64,000 nt of DNA, from contig JASBSZ010000047.1 in assembly GCA_030148665.1 (NCBI GenBank), forward strand, positions 1-64,000, given 5' to 3'. Both the position numbers and the translations under genes were made by a program. Every line of letters begins with the position of its first letter. Positions within the stretch are counted from its first letter, which is position 1. Source of the DNA: Alphaproteobacteria bacterium. Lineage in GTDB: Bacteria; Pseudomonadota; Alphaproteobacteria; Rhodobacterales; Rhodobacteraceae. This document shows positions 1 through 8,971 of the stretch, one piece after another. The notes beneath the pieces were generated by a model. That model saw only the letters and a list, made by a program, of their open reading frames with translations. It did not search any database and had not been told where the DNA came from.

Positions 1-117
1 GCCATGCGCAGCCGTGGCAAGCCCGGCAAGGTCATCGCGGTTGCCATCGCCCGGAAGATCCTGATCATCGCCAACGCCCTGCTGCGCGACCAGACCCCTT
101 GGAAGGCACCAACCTGA
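1..117 (+). CDS. IS110-family transposase, C-terminal end (cut by window start)
   Basis: The reading frame is open from the first base and stops with TGA at 115-117, giving the last 38 residues of a protein. The residues GKPGKVIAVAIARK followed by LLRDQTPW match the typical C-terminal end of IS110/IS1111-group transposases, which carry a G-K-P-x-K-V-x-x-x-A-x-x-R-K segment and end near D-x-x-P-W. The N-terminal DEDD catalytic domain lies outside the window, so it cannot be seen whether the element is intact. A 9-bp inverted repeat follows 45 bases downstream. Family assignment is by pattern recognition on a short fragment. Confidence 0.7.
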   Translation, partial: AMRSRGKPGKVIAVAIARKILIIANALLRDQTPWKAPT

Positions 118-162
118 CAGGCCGAAAGAATACAGTTGCCGGGGGGCGGGGTCGGGCGCGAA

Positions 163-182
163 CCGGATCGCAAGCGATCCGG
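163..182. repeat. Perfect 9-bp inverted repeat (hairpin) downstream of the transposase
   Basis: CCGGATCGC, two bases (AA), then GCGATCCGG form a perfect stem. It lies between the transposase stop and the MITE-like element. It may be part of the end of the IS110-type element or a terminator without a T-run; the sequence does not decide this. Confidence 0.5.
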
Positions 183-222
183 GGAGTGGAAAACCAATGT
201 AGCGAACTTCGATTCCAGGTGA

Positions 223-491
223 CTAGGGCGTAGACCCATAAACCCCGCGTCGCCAGCGCGATCCTCGCGAAATATCAATGGTTTGGGACGCGCCGCACAG
301 GGTGGCCCCCCTTTGCAAGCGGCCCGAGCCATTGAGATGAAGCGAGGATCACGCCCTTGGGCTCAAGCGGATATTCGCCCTGACTGCGTTGCAAGGGCTT
401 GAAATAGCACCACTATTCCTGCACCCTTGCGCCTGGTCAGAACGAAAATCTGCCAAACTGGCGACGCGGGGTTTATGGGTCTACGCCCTAG
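223..491. mobile_element. MITE-like non-autonomous element with 34-bp perfect terminal inverted repeats
   Basis: Bases 223-256 and 458-491 are perfect inverted copies of each other over 34 bp; each copy begins (read inward) CTAGGGCGTAGACCCATAAA. The 269-bp element contains no credible gene. Inside it, 256-287 and 322-353 form a second, imperfect inverted repeat that shares GATCCTCGC and TCAATGG. The outermost CTAG is itself a palindrome, so it cannot be told whether CTAG belongs to the repeat or is a target-site duplication; CTAG or TA duplications would fit some IS5-related elements. The right end overlaps the last codon of oxyR. Together with the IS110-type fragment, this makes the left edge a mobile-element landing area. 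Confidence 0.75.
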
Positions 492-1411
492 CCGACCGAC
501 AGGTCCAGCCCCGGCATGCCCTGGCCAACCGGGACGAGATCGGCCAGCGCCTCGCGCACGATACGGGCCAGCACGTCCAGCACCTGCGGCCGGGCATAGC
601 CATCGCGCGCCACCAGGCAGACAAGGCGCCCCGCCGCGCCATTGGCCTCGGGGCGCAGCACGACGTCCTGCGATGCGCGTGGCTGGACAAGGGCCGGCAG
701 CAGGGTGACGCCATCGCCCGCGGCGACCAGCGCCAGCAATGTTTCGAGGCTGGTTTCTCGCGTGTTTGCCCGGCCCGCGGATGCGCCGCACACACTGAGT
801 ACCTGATCGCGCAGGCAGTGCCCATCGGCCAGCAGCAACAGTTCGTCAGGTGCGATTTCGTCCAGTCTGACGCGGTCATGTCCGGCCAGACGATGCGTGC
901 GCGGCAGAGCAACGAAAAACGGCTCGGCGTAAAGGGGGCGCATTGCCAGATTTGGCAACACCGGGCGCGTGGCCTGGATAACGGCGTCGAGCTGGCCCGC
1001 GGCGAGTTCCGCCTCCAGATCGCCGGTCAGCCCCTCGACCAGGCTCAGCTCGAGCTTCGGCATCGCCCTGTGCAGTGGCGACAGGATCAGTGGCGCCAGA
1101 TATGGCCCGATCGTCGCAATCATGCCCAGACGGAATGGCCCCGACAGGGGATCACGGGCCGCCTGTGCCAGAGAGACGATCTCGTCCGACAGCGCCAGCA
1201 GGGCGCGGGCGCGGGCAACCACCTGGTCCCCCACGGGGGTTATCCTGACCGAACGGTTGCTGCGCTCGAACAGCCTGACCCCAAGGCGATCTTCCAGTTT
1301 GCGAATCTGGCCCGACAAGGCGGGTTGGCTGACATTGCAGGCCCGCGCGGCGCGGCCGAAATGCCGCTCGTCAGCCAGTGCGACGACATATTCGAGGTCT
1401 CGTATATTCAT
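488..1411 (-). CDS. oxyR: LysR-family hydrogen peroxide sensor OxyR
   Basis: A 307-residue LysR-type regulator. An N-terminal winged helix-turn-helix (about residues 1-60, [12 protein letters not shown]... with [13 protein letters not shown]) is followed by a substrate-binding-like domain. The redox pair falls at Cys199 and Cys208 in the motif [13 protein letters not shown], the same spacing and numbering as the disulfide-forming cysteines of E. coli OxyR. This agrees with the start chosen at 1411: an AGGAG lies 6 bases upstream of that ATG but directly abuts the alternative ATG at 1417. The gene is divergent from katA, its expected target. Its TAG stop (488-490) lies inside the terminal repeat of the adjacent MITE-like element, yet protein length is normal. 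Confidence 0.95.
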   Translation of the reverse strand: MNIRDLEYVVALADERHFGRAARACNVSQPALSGQIRKLEDRLGVRLFERSNRSVRITPVGDQVVARARALLALSDEIVSLAQAARDPLSGPFRLGMIATIGPYLAPLILSPLHRAMPKLELSLVEGLTGDLEAELAAGQLDAVIQATRPVLPNLAMRPLYAEPFFVALPRTHRLAGHDRVRLDEIAPDELLLLADGHCLRDQVLSVCGASAGRANTRETSLETLLALVAAGDGVTLLPALVQPRASQDVVLRPEANGAAGRLVCLVARDGYARPQVLDVLARIVREALADLVPVGQGMPGLDLSVG

Positions 1412-1506
1412 CGGCATCTCCTATCACATCAATAATAACAATATATTTTACCTATTGTCCAGCAGGCACTAGGTTGAGGACATCGCATTCCAAGGAGGAA
1501 ACCGAA
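1412..1506. promoter_or_regulatory. oxyR-katA divergent promoter region with an OxyR-like half site
   Basis: This is the only spacer between divergent oxyR and katA and is markedly AT-rich around 1421-1455. Bases 1441-1455 (ATATATTTTACCTAT) match the OxyR dimer pattern ATAGnTnnnAnCTAT with one mismatch. The adjacent window 22 bases to the left (1419-1433) matches only about half of the conserved positions. A strong Shine-Dalgarno (AAGGAGG, 1492-1498) serves katA. Binding by OxyR is inferred from the motif and from the known OxyR-catalase arrangement. Confidence 0.55.
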
Positions 1507-2934
1507 ATGACACGACGCCCCGTCATGACCACGAACAACGGCGCACATGTCGCCGACAACCAGAACAGCCTGACCGCAGGCCCGCGCGGCCCGCTGCTGG
1601 CGCAGGACTGGCAGCTGTTCGAAAAACACGCCAGCTTCAACCGCGAGCGCATTCCCGAGCGTGTCGTCCATGCCAAGGGCTCGGGCGCCTATGGCAAGCT
1701 GACGATTACCGGCGACATCTCGCAATACACCCGCGCCGCAGCCTTGCAGCCGGGGGCCGAAACCGACCTGTTCCTGCGTTTCTCCACCGTTGCCGGGGAA
1801 AAGGGCGCCGCTGACGCCGAACGCGACGTGCGCGGTTTCGCGATCAAGTTCTACACATCCGAGGGCAACTGGGATCTGGTTGGCAACAACACGCCGGTGT
1901 TTTTCATCCGCGATCCCTACAAGTTCATGGATTTCATCCACAGCCAGAAACGCGACCCGCGCAGCAATCTGCGTTCGGCCACCATGCAGTGGGATTTCTG
2001 GTCGCATTCCCCCGAAAGCCTGCATCAGGTCACCATCCTGATGTCGGATCGCGGCCAGCCTGCCAGCTATCGCCACATGAACGGCTATGGCTCGCACACC
2101 TACAGCCTGATCAATGCCGAGGGCGCACGCGTCTGGGTCAAGTTCCACTTCAAGACCGAACAGGGCATCAGGAACAACGCCGACACCGCCGCAATCATCG
2201 GGGCCGACCGGGAAAGCCATCAACGCGATCTGTTCAACGCAATCGAGGATGGCGCGTTCCCGCGCTGGAAGATGAAGGTCCAGATCATGACCGAGGAACA
2301 GGCCCGCAACGCGCCCTTCAACCCGTTCGACCTGACCAAGGTCTGGCCGCACGCCGACTATCCGCTGATCGAGCTTGGCACGCTGGAACTGAACCGCAAC
2401 CCCGACAACTATTTCGCCGAGGTCGAACAGGCGTCGTTCACGCCGGCCAATGTGGTGCCGGGCATCGGCCACAGCCCCGACAAGATGTTGCAGATGCGCA
2501 TCCTGTCCTATGGCGATGCCCAGCGCTATCGCGTCGGCGCCAATCACCAGCACCTGCCGGTGAATGCACCGCGCTGCCCGGTGCACAATTACCAGCGCGA
2601 CGGTGCGATGCGGTTCGATGCCAATGGCGGAGGCGCGGTGAATTACGAACCCAACAGCTTTGGCGGCCCGGTCGAGGACCCTTCGGTCAAGGAGCCGCCC
2701 CTGCCGCTGGAGGGTGCTGCCGATCGTTACGATCATCGCGCGGGCAATGACGACTATGGCCAGGCGGGCGACCTGTTCCGCCTGATGCCCGAGGACGAGC
2801 GCGAACGCCTGATGGACACCATCGCCGCCGAAATGGAGGGTGTGCCAGCGGAAATCATGGATCGCCAGATCGGCCATTTCCGCAAGGCCGACCCCGCCTA
2901 TGGCGCGGGCGTGGCCCGACGTCTGGGCCGCTGA
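1507..2934 (+). CDS. katA: Monofunctional heme catalase KatA (small-subunit type)
   Basis: A 475-residue catalase that dismutates hydrogen peroxide in the cytoplasm. The start at 1507 is preceded by AAGGAGG. Distal heme residues are visible as His55 in [12 protein letters not shown] and Asn128 in [13 protein letters not shown]; the proximal ligand is Tyr335 in the motif [17 protein letters not shown]-binding-type residues are not resolved by eye. Length and the N-terminal [20 protein letters not shown] match clade-3 small-subunit catalases. Divergent placement from oxyR indicates peroxide-inducible control. No terminator with a T-run was seen behind it. Confidence 0.96.
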   Translation: MTRRPVMTTNNGAHVADNQNSLTAGPRGPLLAQDWQLFEKHASFNRERIPERVVHAKGSGAYGKLTITGDISQYTRAAALQPGAETDLFLRFSTVAGEKGAADAERDVRGFAIKFYTSEGNWDLVGNNTPVFFIRDPYKFMDFIHSQKRDPRSNLRSATMQWDFWSHSPESLHQVTILMSDRGQPASYRHMNGYGSHTYSLINAEGARVWVKFHFKTEQGIRNNADTAAIIGADRESHQRDLFNAIEDGAFPRWKMKVQIMTEEQARNAPFNPFDLTKVWPHADYPLIELGTLELNRNPDNYFAEVEQASFTPANVVPGIGHSPDKMLQMRILSYGDAQRYRVGANHQHLPVNAPRCPVHNYQRDGAMRFDANGGGAVNYEPNSFGGPVEDPSVKEPPLPLEGAADRYDHRAGNDDYGQAGDLFRLMPEDERERLMDTIAAEMEGVPAEIMDRQIGHFRKADPAYGAGVARRLGR

Positions 2935-3056
2935 GCGCACCGATAACATCCGCCTGTCCCTTTCCGGGGGCGGGCGGGACGTTGTTTGACCCTGCTGGCG
3001 GGGCGGGCTAGGCTCGGGGCCGACATCACGCCACCAGCAAACCGCCAGAGGCCCCC

Positions 3057-3851
3057 ATGCAGCAGGCCGAGGATTACCGGGCCGAGGTTCAGGCCCTCGC
3101 CAACCTTCTCGAACCCCTTTCGGATGACGATTTCAACATCCGCACCCAGTTTCGCGACTGGACCATCAATGACGTGATCGGCCATCTCTACATGTTCGAC
3201 GTGGCCGCGCTGAAAACACTGCAGGGCGAAGGGGAATTTGCGGCGTTTTTCGCCCCCATTCAGGCCCAGCTTGCCAAGGGGGCCAGCCTGCGGGATGCTC
3301 AGACCCCCTGGCTGAACGGCCTTGCCGGCCGCGCGCTGTTCGACCGCTGGCGGGAAAACGCGCAGGCCGTGGCCGATGCCTATGCACAGGCCGACCCAAA
3401 GCAGCGGGTCAAATGGGCCGGCCCCGACATGAGTGCGCTTTCCAGTATCACCGCGCGTCAGATGGAAACCTGGGCCCATGGGCAAGAGGTGTTCGACATC
3501 CTGGGCGAGGAGAGAATCGAAACCGACCGCATCCGCAATATCGCCCATCTGGGGGTGGCAACCTTTGGCTGGAGTTTTGCGAATCGCGGCCTCGATATCC
3601 CCGAACCCGCTCCGCATGTGGTGCTGACCGCCCCCTCGGGTGCGACATGGGAATGGAACGATGTGCAGCCCGACAATCGCGTGCAGGGCAGTGCCGTGGA
3701 TTTTGCGCGCGTCGTGACGCAGGTGCGCAGCATTGACGACACGAAACTGGGGCTCACCGGTGCGATTGCCGGCAAATGGATGGCCATTGCACAATGCTTT
3801 GCCGGGCCGCCGGCCGACCCTCCGGCACCAGGCACGCGCGGGCCCGGCTGA
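3057..3851 (+). CDS. TIGR03084-family DinB-like metal-binding protein
   Basis: A 264-residue cytoplasmic protein. The N-terminal half resembles the DinB/mycothiol-dependent maleylpyruvate isomerase four-helix bundle, with a metal-site-like pattern: WTINDVIGHLYMFD near residues 38-51 and METWAHGQEVFD near residues 137-148, where the two histidines would be ligands. The C-terminal part carries a sterol-carrier-like segment. This arrangement is typical of proteins annotated as TIGR03084, whose substrate is not established. It stands alone between katA and the following ABC operon. The ATG at 3057 follows a weak purine stretch. A GC-rich hairpin (CCGGCCG...CGGCCGG near 3862-3890) lies just downstream. 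Family is fairly sure, function unknown. Confidence 0.75.
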   Translation: MQQAEDYRAEVQALANLLEPLSDDDFNIRTQFRDWTINDVIGHLYMFDVAALKTLQGEGEFAAFFAPIQAQLAKGASLRDAQTPWLNGLAGRALFDRWRENAQAVADAYAQADPKQRVKWAGPDMSALSSITARQMETWAHGQEVFDILGEERIETDRIRNIAHLGVATFGWSFANRGLDIPEPAPHVVLTAPSGATWEWNDVQPDNRVQGSAVDFARVVTQVRSIDDTKLGLTGAIAGKWMAIAQCFAGPPADPPAPGTRGPG

Positions 3852-4004
3852 GCGGCACAGGACCGGCCGGGACAACATTTCCACGGCCGGCAGCCTGGAG
3901 CGGAAAATATCCCATTGGGGCGTCGGAAAATTTTGACCTCGTCCCGTGAATATGTCAGTATTTCGGACGTGACGAAATTTGAGTTTCGCATCTCGGGAGG
4001 AAAC

Positions 4005-5213
4005 ATGAAACACATGCTATTGGCAGGGGCAGTGACCCTTGCATCGACCGCTTTTGCGCTGGGCGCATCGGCACAGACGATCACATTGGGCGCCGCGGTG
4101 TCACAGTCGGGCAAATACTCGACAAACGGCATGCACACGATCAATGGCTACAACCTTGCGATCGAACTGATCAATGCCCGTGGCGGCGTCAAGGTGGGCG
4201 ACACGACCTACAAGCTGGCCATCAAGTATTATGACGACGAATCAACCCCGGCACGCGGAGCCGAGCTGGCCGAGCGTCTGATCAAGCAGGACGGCATCAA
4301 GTTCCTGCTCGGGCCGTATTCATCGGGTCTGACCAAGGCCATCGCGCCCGTGACCGAGAAATACGGTGTCCCAATGGTCGAGGCCAACGGCGCATCGCGT
4401 TCGCTGTTCACCAACGGCTACAAATACCTGTTCGCGGTGCTTTCGACATCGGAACAATACCTGTCGTCAGCGGTCTCGCTGGCCGCCGAAATGGCGAAAA
4501 AGGAGGGCCGCGATCCGTCGAGCGTCAGGATCGCCGCCGCCTTTGAAAACGACCCCTTCAGCCAGGATGTCCGCGCTGGCGTGCTGGACGATGCCAAGAG
4601 TTTCGGCATGAAGGTCGTGATTGACGACAGCCTGCCCAAGAACCTGTCGGACATGACCCCGACCATGACCAAGGTCAAGGCGCTGAAACCCGACCTGTTC
4701 GTGGTTTCCGGTCACTCCAAAGGCGCCGCGACGGCAACCCGCCAGATGGCCGAGCAGAACGTCTATGTCCCCATGGTGGCCATGACGCATTGCGATTCGG
4801 CCGACATCGTGGGCAAGTTCGGCAAGGCTGCCGAGGGCATCCTCTGCGCCGCCCAATGGGCCCCCTCGCTGACCTATCAGGATGACCTGTTCGGAACCGC
4901 CGCCGATTTCGCCAAGAAGTTCAAGGAGAAATACGGCTACGCCCCCCCCTACCAGGCTGCTGAATCGGCCGCTGCCGTCGAAGTGTTCACCAAGGCGTTC
5001 GAGCGCGCCGGATCGCTGGACCAGGCCAAGGTACGCGATGCTCTGGCTGCGACAGACATGCAGACCTTCTATGGCAACATCAAGTTCGACAAGAACGGCA
5101 AGAACATCGCCAAGCCCATGGTCCTGTACCAGGTCCAGAACGGCGAGCTGGTTGTTGTCGCCCCCACCAAATGGGCGCAGGCCAAGGTCGTTTTCCCGCG
5201 CAAGCGCAACTGA
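4005..5213 (+). CDS. ABC transporter periplasmic binding protein, branched-chain/amide type (LivK-like)
   Basis: A 402-residue periplasmic binding protein of the Leu/Ile/Val family (Peripla_BP_6). A signal peptide with hydrophobic core and an ASA|QT cleavage site near residue 23 precedes the mature start TITLGAAVSQSGKYSTNG. Start 4005 is set by GGGAGGAAAC just upstream; the frame is open further upstream but without a ribosome site. It heads a five-gene operon with two permeases and two ATPases. Family members import branched-chain amino acids, amides, urea or aromatic acids; the substrate here cannot be read from sequence. No catabolic gene is in the operon. Confidence 0.88.
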   Translation: MKHMLLAGAVTLASTAFALGASAQTITLGAAVSQSGKYSTNGMHTINGYNLAIELINARGGVKVGDTTYKLAIKYYDDESTPARGAELAERLIKQDGIKFLLGPYSSGLTKAIAPVTEKYGVPMVEANGASRSLFTNGYKYLFAVLSTSEQYLSSAVSLAAEMAKKEGRDPSSVRIAAAFENDPFSQDVRAGVLDDAKSFGMKVVIDDSLPKNLSDMTPTMTKVKALKPDLFVVSGHSKGAATATRQMAEQNVYVPMVAMTHCDSADIVGKFGKAAEGILCAAQWAPSLTYQDDLFGTAADFAKKFKEKYGYAPPYQAAESAAAVEVFTKAFERAGSLDQAKVRDALAATDMQTFYGNIKFDKNGKNIAKPMVLYQVQNGELVVVAPTKWAQAKVVFPRKRN

Positions 5214-5237
5214 CGCGCCTGCAGGAATAGCAACACG

Positions 5238-5261
5238 GAGAGGGGCATTCGTGCCCCTCTC
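5238..5261 (+). promoter_or_regulatory. Intercistronic stem-loop with TTCG tetraloop
   Basis: GAGAGGGGCA, loop TTCG, TGCCCCTCTC form a perfect 10-bp stem capped by the very stable UUCG tetraloop, with no T-run after it. It sits between the binding-protein gene and the first permease gene. Such hairpins usually protect the 3' end of the binding-protein mRNA or partly stop transcription, giving more binding protein than membrane components. Role is inferred from position. Confidence 0.65.
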
Positions 5262-5299
5262 GACATATCCGGCACCAAGAGCGGCAAGGAACAGACCGT

Positions 5300-6244
5300 A
5301 TGGACAACATACTTGCGAACCTTCAACTCCTGACCAGCCTCGCGCCAACCATCAACATCGAACTGATCGCCAACGGCCTGCTGGTCGGCGCGATATTCGC
5401 GTTGATCACCTATGGCATGGCACTGGTCTGGGGCGTGATGGACATCATCAACGTGGCACAGGGCGCCTTCGTGATCCTGGGGGGCTATGTTTCATTCTAT
5501 TTCGTCAATGCGATGTTCCAGATCGCGCCCGATACGCCGCGCCTGTTGTGGATCATCCTGTCGATGCCCGTCGCCGCGGTGGCAGTCGCCCTGTTTGCGC
5601 ATATCGTGTTCAAGCTGGTGATCGAGCGTATCCTTGACCGCGACCTGTTCGTTGCATTGCTTGCGACCTTCGGGATAGAGCTGGTGATGCAACAGGGAAT
5701 GAACCAGTTCTTTTCCGCCGAAGAGCGCATCATCGACGCGCAGCTGCCGACATTTGCCTTCATGGATTACATGGTGAACATCCCGGGCTCGCGCCTGCTG
5801 GGCGCGTCTTTGGGGATCGTTGCGGCGATCTTCATCGTCGGACTCGTCCGTTACTCGCGCTTTGGCAGGGCGATCCGGGCAACGGCCCAGAACGTGCGTG
5901 CGGCCCGGATCATGGGCATCGACACCAACCGCGTCTATGCCATGACCTTTGCGCTGAACGGCGCGATCTGCGGCATAGCCGGATCCATCGTCGCCTTTGT
6001 CTACGTGATCCACCCGTTTCAGGGCCTCGTCTACACGCTGCGGGCATTTGCCATCGTCATTCTGGCGGGGATCGGCAATGTCGTGGGGGTGATCTTTGCC
6101 GCCCTGGGGCTGGGGGTCTATGAAAACTACTCGGGCTTCATCCTGGGGCCGGAATTCCAGGACGGCATGGTATTCATCATCGTGCCGATCACATTGCTGG
6201 TGCGGGCATGGATCATGCGTCGCAAGCGCCAATATCTGAAATAG
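5300..6244 (+). CDS. ABC transporter permease, LivH type
   Basis: A 314-residue inner-membrane permease with about eight hydrophobic segments, first in a pair with the LivM-type gene that follows. Typical LivH features are the N-terminal ANGLLVGAIFALITYGMALVWGVMDIINVAQGAF segment region (about residues 28-62) and the EAA-like cytoplasmic loop FGRAIRATAQNVRAARIMGID (about residues 190-210, counted by eye). It forms the transmembrane channel with its partner for the substrate delivered by the 4005 binding protein. The next gene begins 13 bases after the stop. Substrate unknown. Confidence 0.9.
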   Translation: MDNILANLQLLTSLAPTINIELIANGLLVGAIFALITYGMALVWGVMDIINVAQGAFVILGGYVSFYFVNAMFQIAPDTPRLLWIILSMPVAAVAVALFAHIVFKLVIERILDRDLFVALLATFGIELVMQQGMNQFFSAEERIIDAQLPTFAFMDYMVNIPGSRLLGASLGIVAAIFIVGLVRYSRFGRAIRATAQNVRAARIMGIDTNRVYAMTFALNGAICGIAGSIVAFVYVIHPFQGLVYTLRAFAIVILAGIGNVVGVIFAALGLGVYENYSGFILGPEFQDGMVFIIVPITLLVRAWIMRRKRQYLK

Positions 6245-6257
6245 GGTCGTCGGTATC

Positions 6258-7310
6258 ATGGCACAGGCAAGAACTTCTCAATGGATCGCGTCGCTGGCGT
6301 TTCTGGCGATCGCGATCGCTGCCCCCTTCGTCCTGCCCAACAACATGTCGCAACTGGTCGATCTGATGGTCTTTATTCTGATCGCGCTGAGCTGGGACAT
6401 GCTGGGAGGGCAGATGGGATACAACTCGTTCGGGAACATCCTGTTCTTCGGGATCGGCATGTATCTGGTGGCCTCGACACAGGTCTGGATGGGCGGCTAT
6501 TCGCTCGCGGAATACAATTCTGCCAAGGGTGGCAATCTGGAATCCTTTGTCGTCACTGCACCGGTCTATGTCACATCGCTGATCATCGGGCTGGCGGCAG
6601 CGGCGGTGCTGAACTATTTCGTGGGGCTGTTCGTCGGCTCGCAGCTGTTGCAGACACGCGGGCACTATTTCGCCGTGGGCACGCTGGGGCTGGGCGTCGC
6701 CGCGGGTGAATTTGCCGGCACGATGGACGTGCTTGGCGGGGGCTCGGGGATGAACTTCCTGCAACCGCCCGAGGGGGTGAACCTGACCATGCTGCTGTAT
6801 TGGCTGGGGCTGGGCACCGTCATGCTGTTCATCGCCTTTCTGATCTGGCTGCACCGGACGCGGTTCGGTTTCGTGATGAACGCCATTCGCGACAACGAGG
6901 ACAAGGCCGAGGCCATGGGCCTGCCCACCAACAAGGTCAAGTCGGTCTCCTGGGCCGTTGCCGCCGTCTTTACCGCCATCGCTGGCGGGCTGTATGGCGC
7001 GGGCAAGAATTTCATCGACCCGACCGAGGTTGCCTTTTCCCTGCCCACGATCGGGGTATGGATGCTGCTCATGCCGCTGATGGGGGGCAAGGGCACGCTA
7101 TGGGGGCCGATCCTGGGCGCCGTGCTGTTCCAGCTGTTCAAGGAATTCTTCTGGACCTACCTTTTCGGCTGGCAACGCGTGGCCCTGGGCCTGCTGATCG
7201 TGATCATCGTGGTATTCTTCCCTGACGGGGTGATGGGCGGGATCAACGCACTGCGCGAGCGCCTGTTCGGCAAGGCGAAATCGGCAGGCGAATCCGGGGA
7301 GGCCGCGTGA
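6258..7310 (+). CDS. ABC transporter permease, LivM type
   Basis: A 350-residue polytopic permease, partner of the LivH-type protein. The conserved GYNSFGNILFFGIGMYLVA segment near residue 53 and the cytoplasmic loop FGFVMNAIRDNEDKAEAMGL are characteristic of LivM. A hydrophilic C-terminal tail rich in small and charged residues follows the last membrane helix. Its stop overlaps the ATG of the next gene (TGATG), which indicates translational coupling to the ATPase. Confidence 0.9.
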   Translation: MAQARTSQWIASLAFLAIAIAAPFVLPNNMSQLVDLMVFILIALSWDMLGGQMGYNSFGNILFFGIGMYLVASTQVWMGGYSLAEYNSAKGGNLESFVVTAPVYVTSLIIGLAAAAVLNYFVGLFVGSQLLQTRGHYFAVGTLGLGVAAGEFAGTMDVLGGGSGMNFLQPPEGVNLTMLLYWLGLGTVMLFIAFLIWLHRTRFGFVMNAIRDNEDKAEAMGLPTNKVKSVSWAVAAVFTAIAGGLYGAGKNFIDPTEVAFSLPTIGVWMLLMPLMGGKGTLWGPILGAVLFQLFKEFFWTYLFGWQRVALGLLIVIIVVFFPDGVMGGINALRERLFGKAKSAGESGEAA

Positions 7311-8056
7311 TGAGCGAACCCATCCTTGAAGTCCGCGGTGTGTCCAAGCATTTTGGCGGCATCTATGCCAATCAGGACATCTCGCTCGATGTGCCCAAGG
7401 GGGCAATCATCGGCCTGATCGGACCCAACGGGTCGGGCAAGTCCACGCTGTTCGGCTCGATCACCGGCTACCACCCCATCGATGCGGGTTCGATCCGCTA
7501 CGAGGGCCGCGAGATCAAGCATCTGCGCACCGCAGAAATCGCGCGCCTCGGGCTGATCCGCACCTTTCAGCAGACCCATGTCTATGATGAAATGGACTGC
7601 GTGCGAAACATGCTGATATCGCGCCCGCTGCGAGGGGGCGATCTGCGCAGCCTGTTGCACCACCCCTCGGCCGAGGATCGCGAACGCGCCGAGGACCTGC
7701 TGGAATTCGTCGGCCTGGCATCGAAACGCCACCTTCTGGCGGGCTCGCTGTCATTCGGGCAGCAGAAACTGCTGGAATTCGCCATGGCGCTGATGAACGA
7801 GCCGGATCTTCTGCTGCTTGACGAGCCTACGGCCGGCATCAACCCGACCCTGATCAATGGCCTGATCGACCGCCTGCGCCAGGCCAACGAACGTTTCGGC
7901 GTCACCCTGTTCGTGATCGAGCACAACATGCGGGTGATGATGAACCTCGCGCAGGAAATCCACGTGCTGGCCGGGGGCAGGCTGATCGCCAGCGGCGAGC
8001 CCAGGGATATCCAGAACGACCCGCGGGTCATCGAAGCCTATCTGGGGGGAAGCTGA
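7310..8056 (+). CDS. ABC transporter ATP-binding protein, LivG type
   Basis: A 248-residue ATPase. Walker A is GPNGSGKST, the signature is LSFGQQKL, and Walker B is LLLLDEPTAG followed by the H-loop in VIEHNM. The D-loop GINP and the tail that reads EVIEAYLGGS-like (here RVIEAYLGGS) are typical of LivG. The start was taken as ATG 7310 in the TGATG overlap; a GTG three bases earlier is an alternative. It energises uptake with the LivF-type partner encoded 2 bases downstream. Confidence 0.9.
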   Translation: MSEPILEVRGVSKHFGGIYANQDISLDVPKGAIIGLIGPNGSGKSTLFGSITGYHPIDAGSIRYEGREIKHLRTAEIARLGLIRTFQQTHVYDEMDCVRNMLISRPLRGGDLRSLLHHPSAEDRERAEDLLEFVGLASKRHLLAGSLSFGQQKLLEFAMALMNEPDLLLLDEPTAGINPTLINGLIDRLRQANERFGVTLFVIEHNMRVMMNLAQEIHVLAGGRLIASGEPRDIQNDPRVIEAYLGGS

Positions 8057-8058
8057 CC

Positions 8059-8961
8059 ATGACGACCGAAGAGAAAAACCCCGAGAAACGGGCCGAGACA
8101 GGTGCCGAAAAGAAGCGGCGGATCTCGGGCTATCATCAGGGCGATGTCAGCACCGTCCTGTCGGTGGACGCCGTTGCCAAAGAGGCGCAGGAGCTGGCCA
8201 GCAAGCGCCCCGACCGCGCCGCGTTGTGGAAACTTGCCGGGGACGAGCCGCAACTGACCATCGAAGGGCTGGTTGCGGGATATGGGCGGATGGAAATCCT
8301 CCATGGCGTCGATCTGGCCATCGGCAAGGGGCAGTCGCTGTGCCTGATCGGGCCGAATGGAGCGGGCAAATCGACCGTGCTGCATTCGATCTATGGATTC
8401 ACCCGTATCTGGAAGGGCAGCATTTCCATGGACGGGCGCGACGTGACCCGCGAAAAGCCGAACCGCAAGCTGGCCGAATCCGGGATAGCCTATATCCTGC
8501 AGGACAATTCGGTCTTTCCCGACATGACCGTGCGGGAAAACCTGCTGATGGGGGGCTATCTGCTGGACAGCCCCAGGGAAGCGGCCGAAAAGGCCGATGC
8601 CGTTCTGGAGAAATACAGCCGCCTTGCCGCGCGCGCCAACCAGCCGGCGCGGGTTCTGTCGGGCGGCGAGCGGCGCCTGCTGGAAATCAGCCGCGCGCTG
8701 GTGATGGACCCCGAGGTTCTGCTGGTGGACGAGCCCTCGATCGGGTTGGAGCCGCGCTTTATCGACATGGTGTTCGACATCCTGACCGATCTGCAGCACC
8801 GCGACGGCAAGACCATCATCATGGTCGAACAGAATGCCCGCAAGGGGCTGGAATTTGCCGATCTCGGCTATGTTCTGGTGGCCGGCGAGGTGGCCATTGC
8901 CGACAGGGGCGATGCGCTGCTGGAAAACCCCGATGTGGGGCGTCTGTTCCTGGGCGGTTGA
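8059..8961 (+). CDS. ABC transporter ATP-binding protein, LivF type, with N-terminal extension
   Basis: A 300-residue ATPase, longer than the usual 230-250 of LivF. The first 65 or so residues are a highly charged segment (many Glu, Lys, Arg) before the ABC domain proper begins at PQLTIEGLVAGYG. Walker A is GPNGAGKST, signature LSGGERR, Walker B VLLVDEPS. The start is supported by its 2-base spacing from the preceding stop and by the lack of a better internal ribosome site. The extension is unexplained. Last gene of the operon; a repeat element and a terminator follow. Confidence 0.88.
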   Translation: MTTEEKNPEKRAETGAEKKRRISGYHQGDVSTVLSVDAVAKEAQELASKRPDRAALWKLAGDEPQLTIEGLVAGYGRMEILHGVDLAIGKGQSLCLIGPNGAGKSTVLHSIYGFTRIWKGSISMDGRDVTREKPNRKLAESGIAYILQDNSVFPDMTVRENLLMGGYLLDSPREAAEKADAVLEKYSRLAARANQPARVLSGGERRLLEISRALVMDPEVLLVDEPSIGLEPRFIDMVFDILTDLQHRDGKTIIMVEQNARKGLEFADLGYVLVAGEVAIADRGDALLENPDVGRLFLGG

Positions 8962-8971
8962 GGGGCACCAT

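Noticed and set aside
488-1411. oxyR as a gene truncated by the MITE-like element
   Set aside because: The protein is 307 residues with both redox cysteines and a normal-length C-terminus, so only the stop context was changed.
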